Of a stretch of DNA of 6,318 nt, positions 6,170 to 6,318 are shown in pieces. Within the stretch, counting starts at the first letter, position 1. Every line of letters begins with the position of its first letter. Below the pieces are notes generated by a model, which did not search any database, was not told where the DNA came from, and saw only the letters and a list, made by a program, of their open reading frames with translations. A program made the position numbers and the translations under genes. The stretch comes from Chlamydiota bacterium (lineage in GTDB: Bacteria; Chlamydiota; Chlamydiia; Chlamydiales; SM23-39): contig DAIDLB010000259.1 of NCBI GenBank assembly GCA_027449725.1, positions 1 to 6,318 of the forward strand, given 5' to 3'.

Positions 6170-6318
6170 CTATGGCGGAGCCATCCTAGCGGCCAGCCAT
6201 TGGTCGGGCAAAAGTTCTTCAAGCTTTGAGACCGGATGGCTCATCAGTCGGCGAAATACGTCTTCGAGATATGTATACGGGTTGATTCCAAGATTTCGGC
6301 ATGTCTGAACAAACGATA
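6170..6318 (-). CDS. IS66-family transposase (TnpC type), C-terminal 48 residues, runs off the right edge
   Basis: The frame enters from the right edge and ends at a TAG at 6170-6172, giving 48 residues. These match the C-terminal element typical of IS66 transposases: a Cys-containing start (TCRNLGINPYTYLEDVFRRL) followed by SHPVSKLEELLPDQW and a short tail. The family pattern is a 'Cys ... Gly-Ile-x-Pro-x-x-Tyr-Leu' block followed by 'Leu-Leu-Pro-x-x-Trp', and both are present. The DDE catalytic residues lie upstream, outside the window, so I cannot say whether the full enzyme is intact. This C-terminal end shows no damage. Confidence 0.9.
   Translation of the reverse strand, partial: SFVQTCRNLGINPYTYLEDVFRRLMSHPVSKLEELLPDQWLAARMAPP

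Larger units (their letters stand above)
6125..6318 (-). mobile_element. IS66-family insertion sequence, transposase-distal end (partial)
   Basis: The outer edge at 6125 begins GTAAGCG, the conserved terminal bases of IS66-family inverted repeats. It lies about 45 bp beyond the stop of an IS66 transposase reading toward it, which is the expected layout at the right end. The element continues beyond the window, so its accessory genes and the other inverted repeat cannot be seen. It is inserted within the gene remnant upstream of cdsU, in the same orientation as the secretion operon. I see no strong terminator between the transposase stop and cdsU. Confidence 0.88.

Overview
The window looks like a chromosomal segment of a member of the Chlamydiota (Chlamydiae), probably from outside the family Chlamydiaceae. 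Two things point there: the gene order cdsU-cdsV-copN-scc1-malQ, which is the order I recall for Chlamydia, and the strong resemblance of each product to its chlamydial counterpart. By eye the base composition is fairly GC-rich for a chlamydia. I did not count it and do not name a genus.

All convincing genes are on the minus strand, so the window reads right to left. At the right edge (6125-6318) is the end of an IS66-family insertion sequence: the last 48 codons of its transposase, a short non-coding tail, and a terminal inverted repeat whose outer bases are the family hallmark GTAAGCG. Next to it (5724-6124) lies the 3' remnant of an unrecognised gene. The IS has cut off its 5' part, and the remnant appears to carry a one-base frameshift in a six-G run at 5962-5967.

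From 5689 leftwards runs a tightly packed type III secretion operon. It encodes CdsU (SctU/YscU autoprotease switch protein), CdsV (SctV/LcrD export gate), CopN (SctW/YopN-TyeA-like gatekeeper and effector), an Scc1/SycE-type chaperone, and the N-terminal 284 residues of MalQ (4-alpha-glucanotransferase), which runs off the left edge. The four junctions are a 4-nt overlap with a TTG start, a 7-nt gap with the Shine-Dalgarno sequence over the upstream stop, a 4-nt ATGA overlap, and a 1-nt TGATG overlap. This is a fully coupled translational unit.

Functionally, CdsU and CdsV form part of the inner-membrane export apparatus, CopN plugs or times secretion, and the chaperone delivers CopN. MalQ belongs to glycogen and maltodextrin metabolism, and its presence in the unit links secretion to carbohydrate use. 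The most noteworthy local features are the IS66 insertion and decayed gene just upstream of the operon, the GAA-rich tract encoding an acidic/basic CopN tail, and a MalQ N-terminus that resembles a type III secretion signal. I see no wholly new system here.
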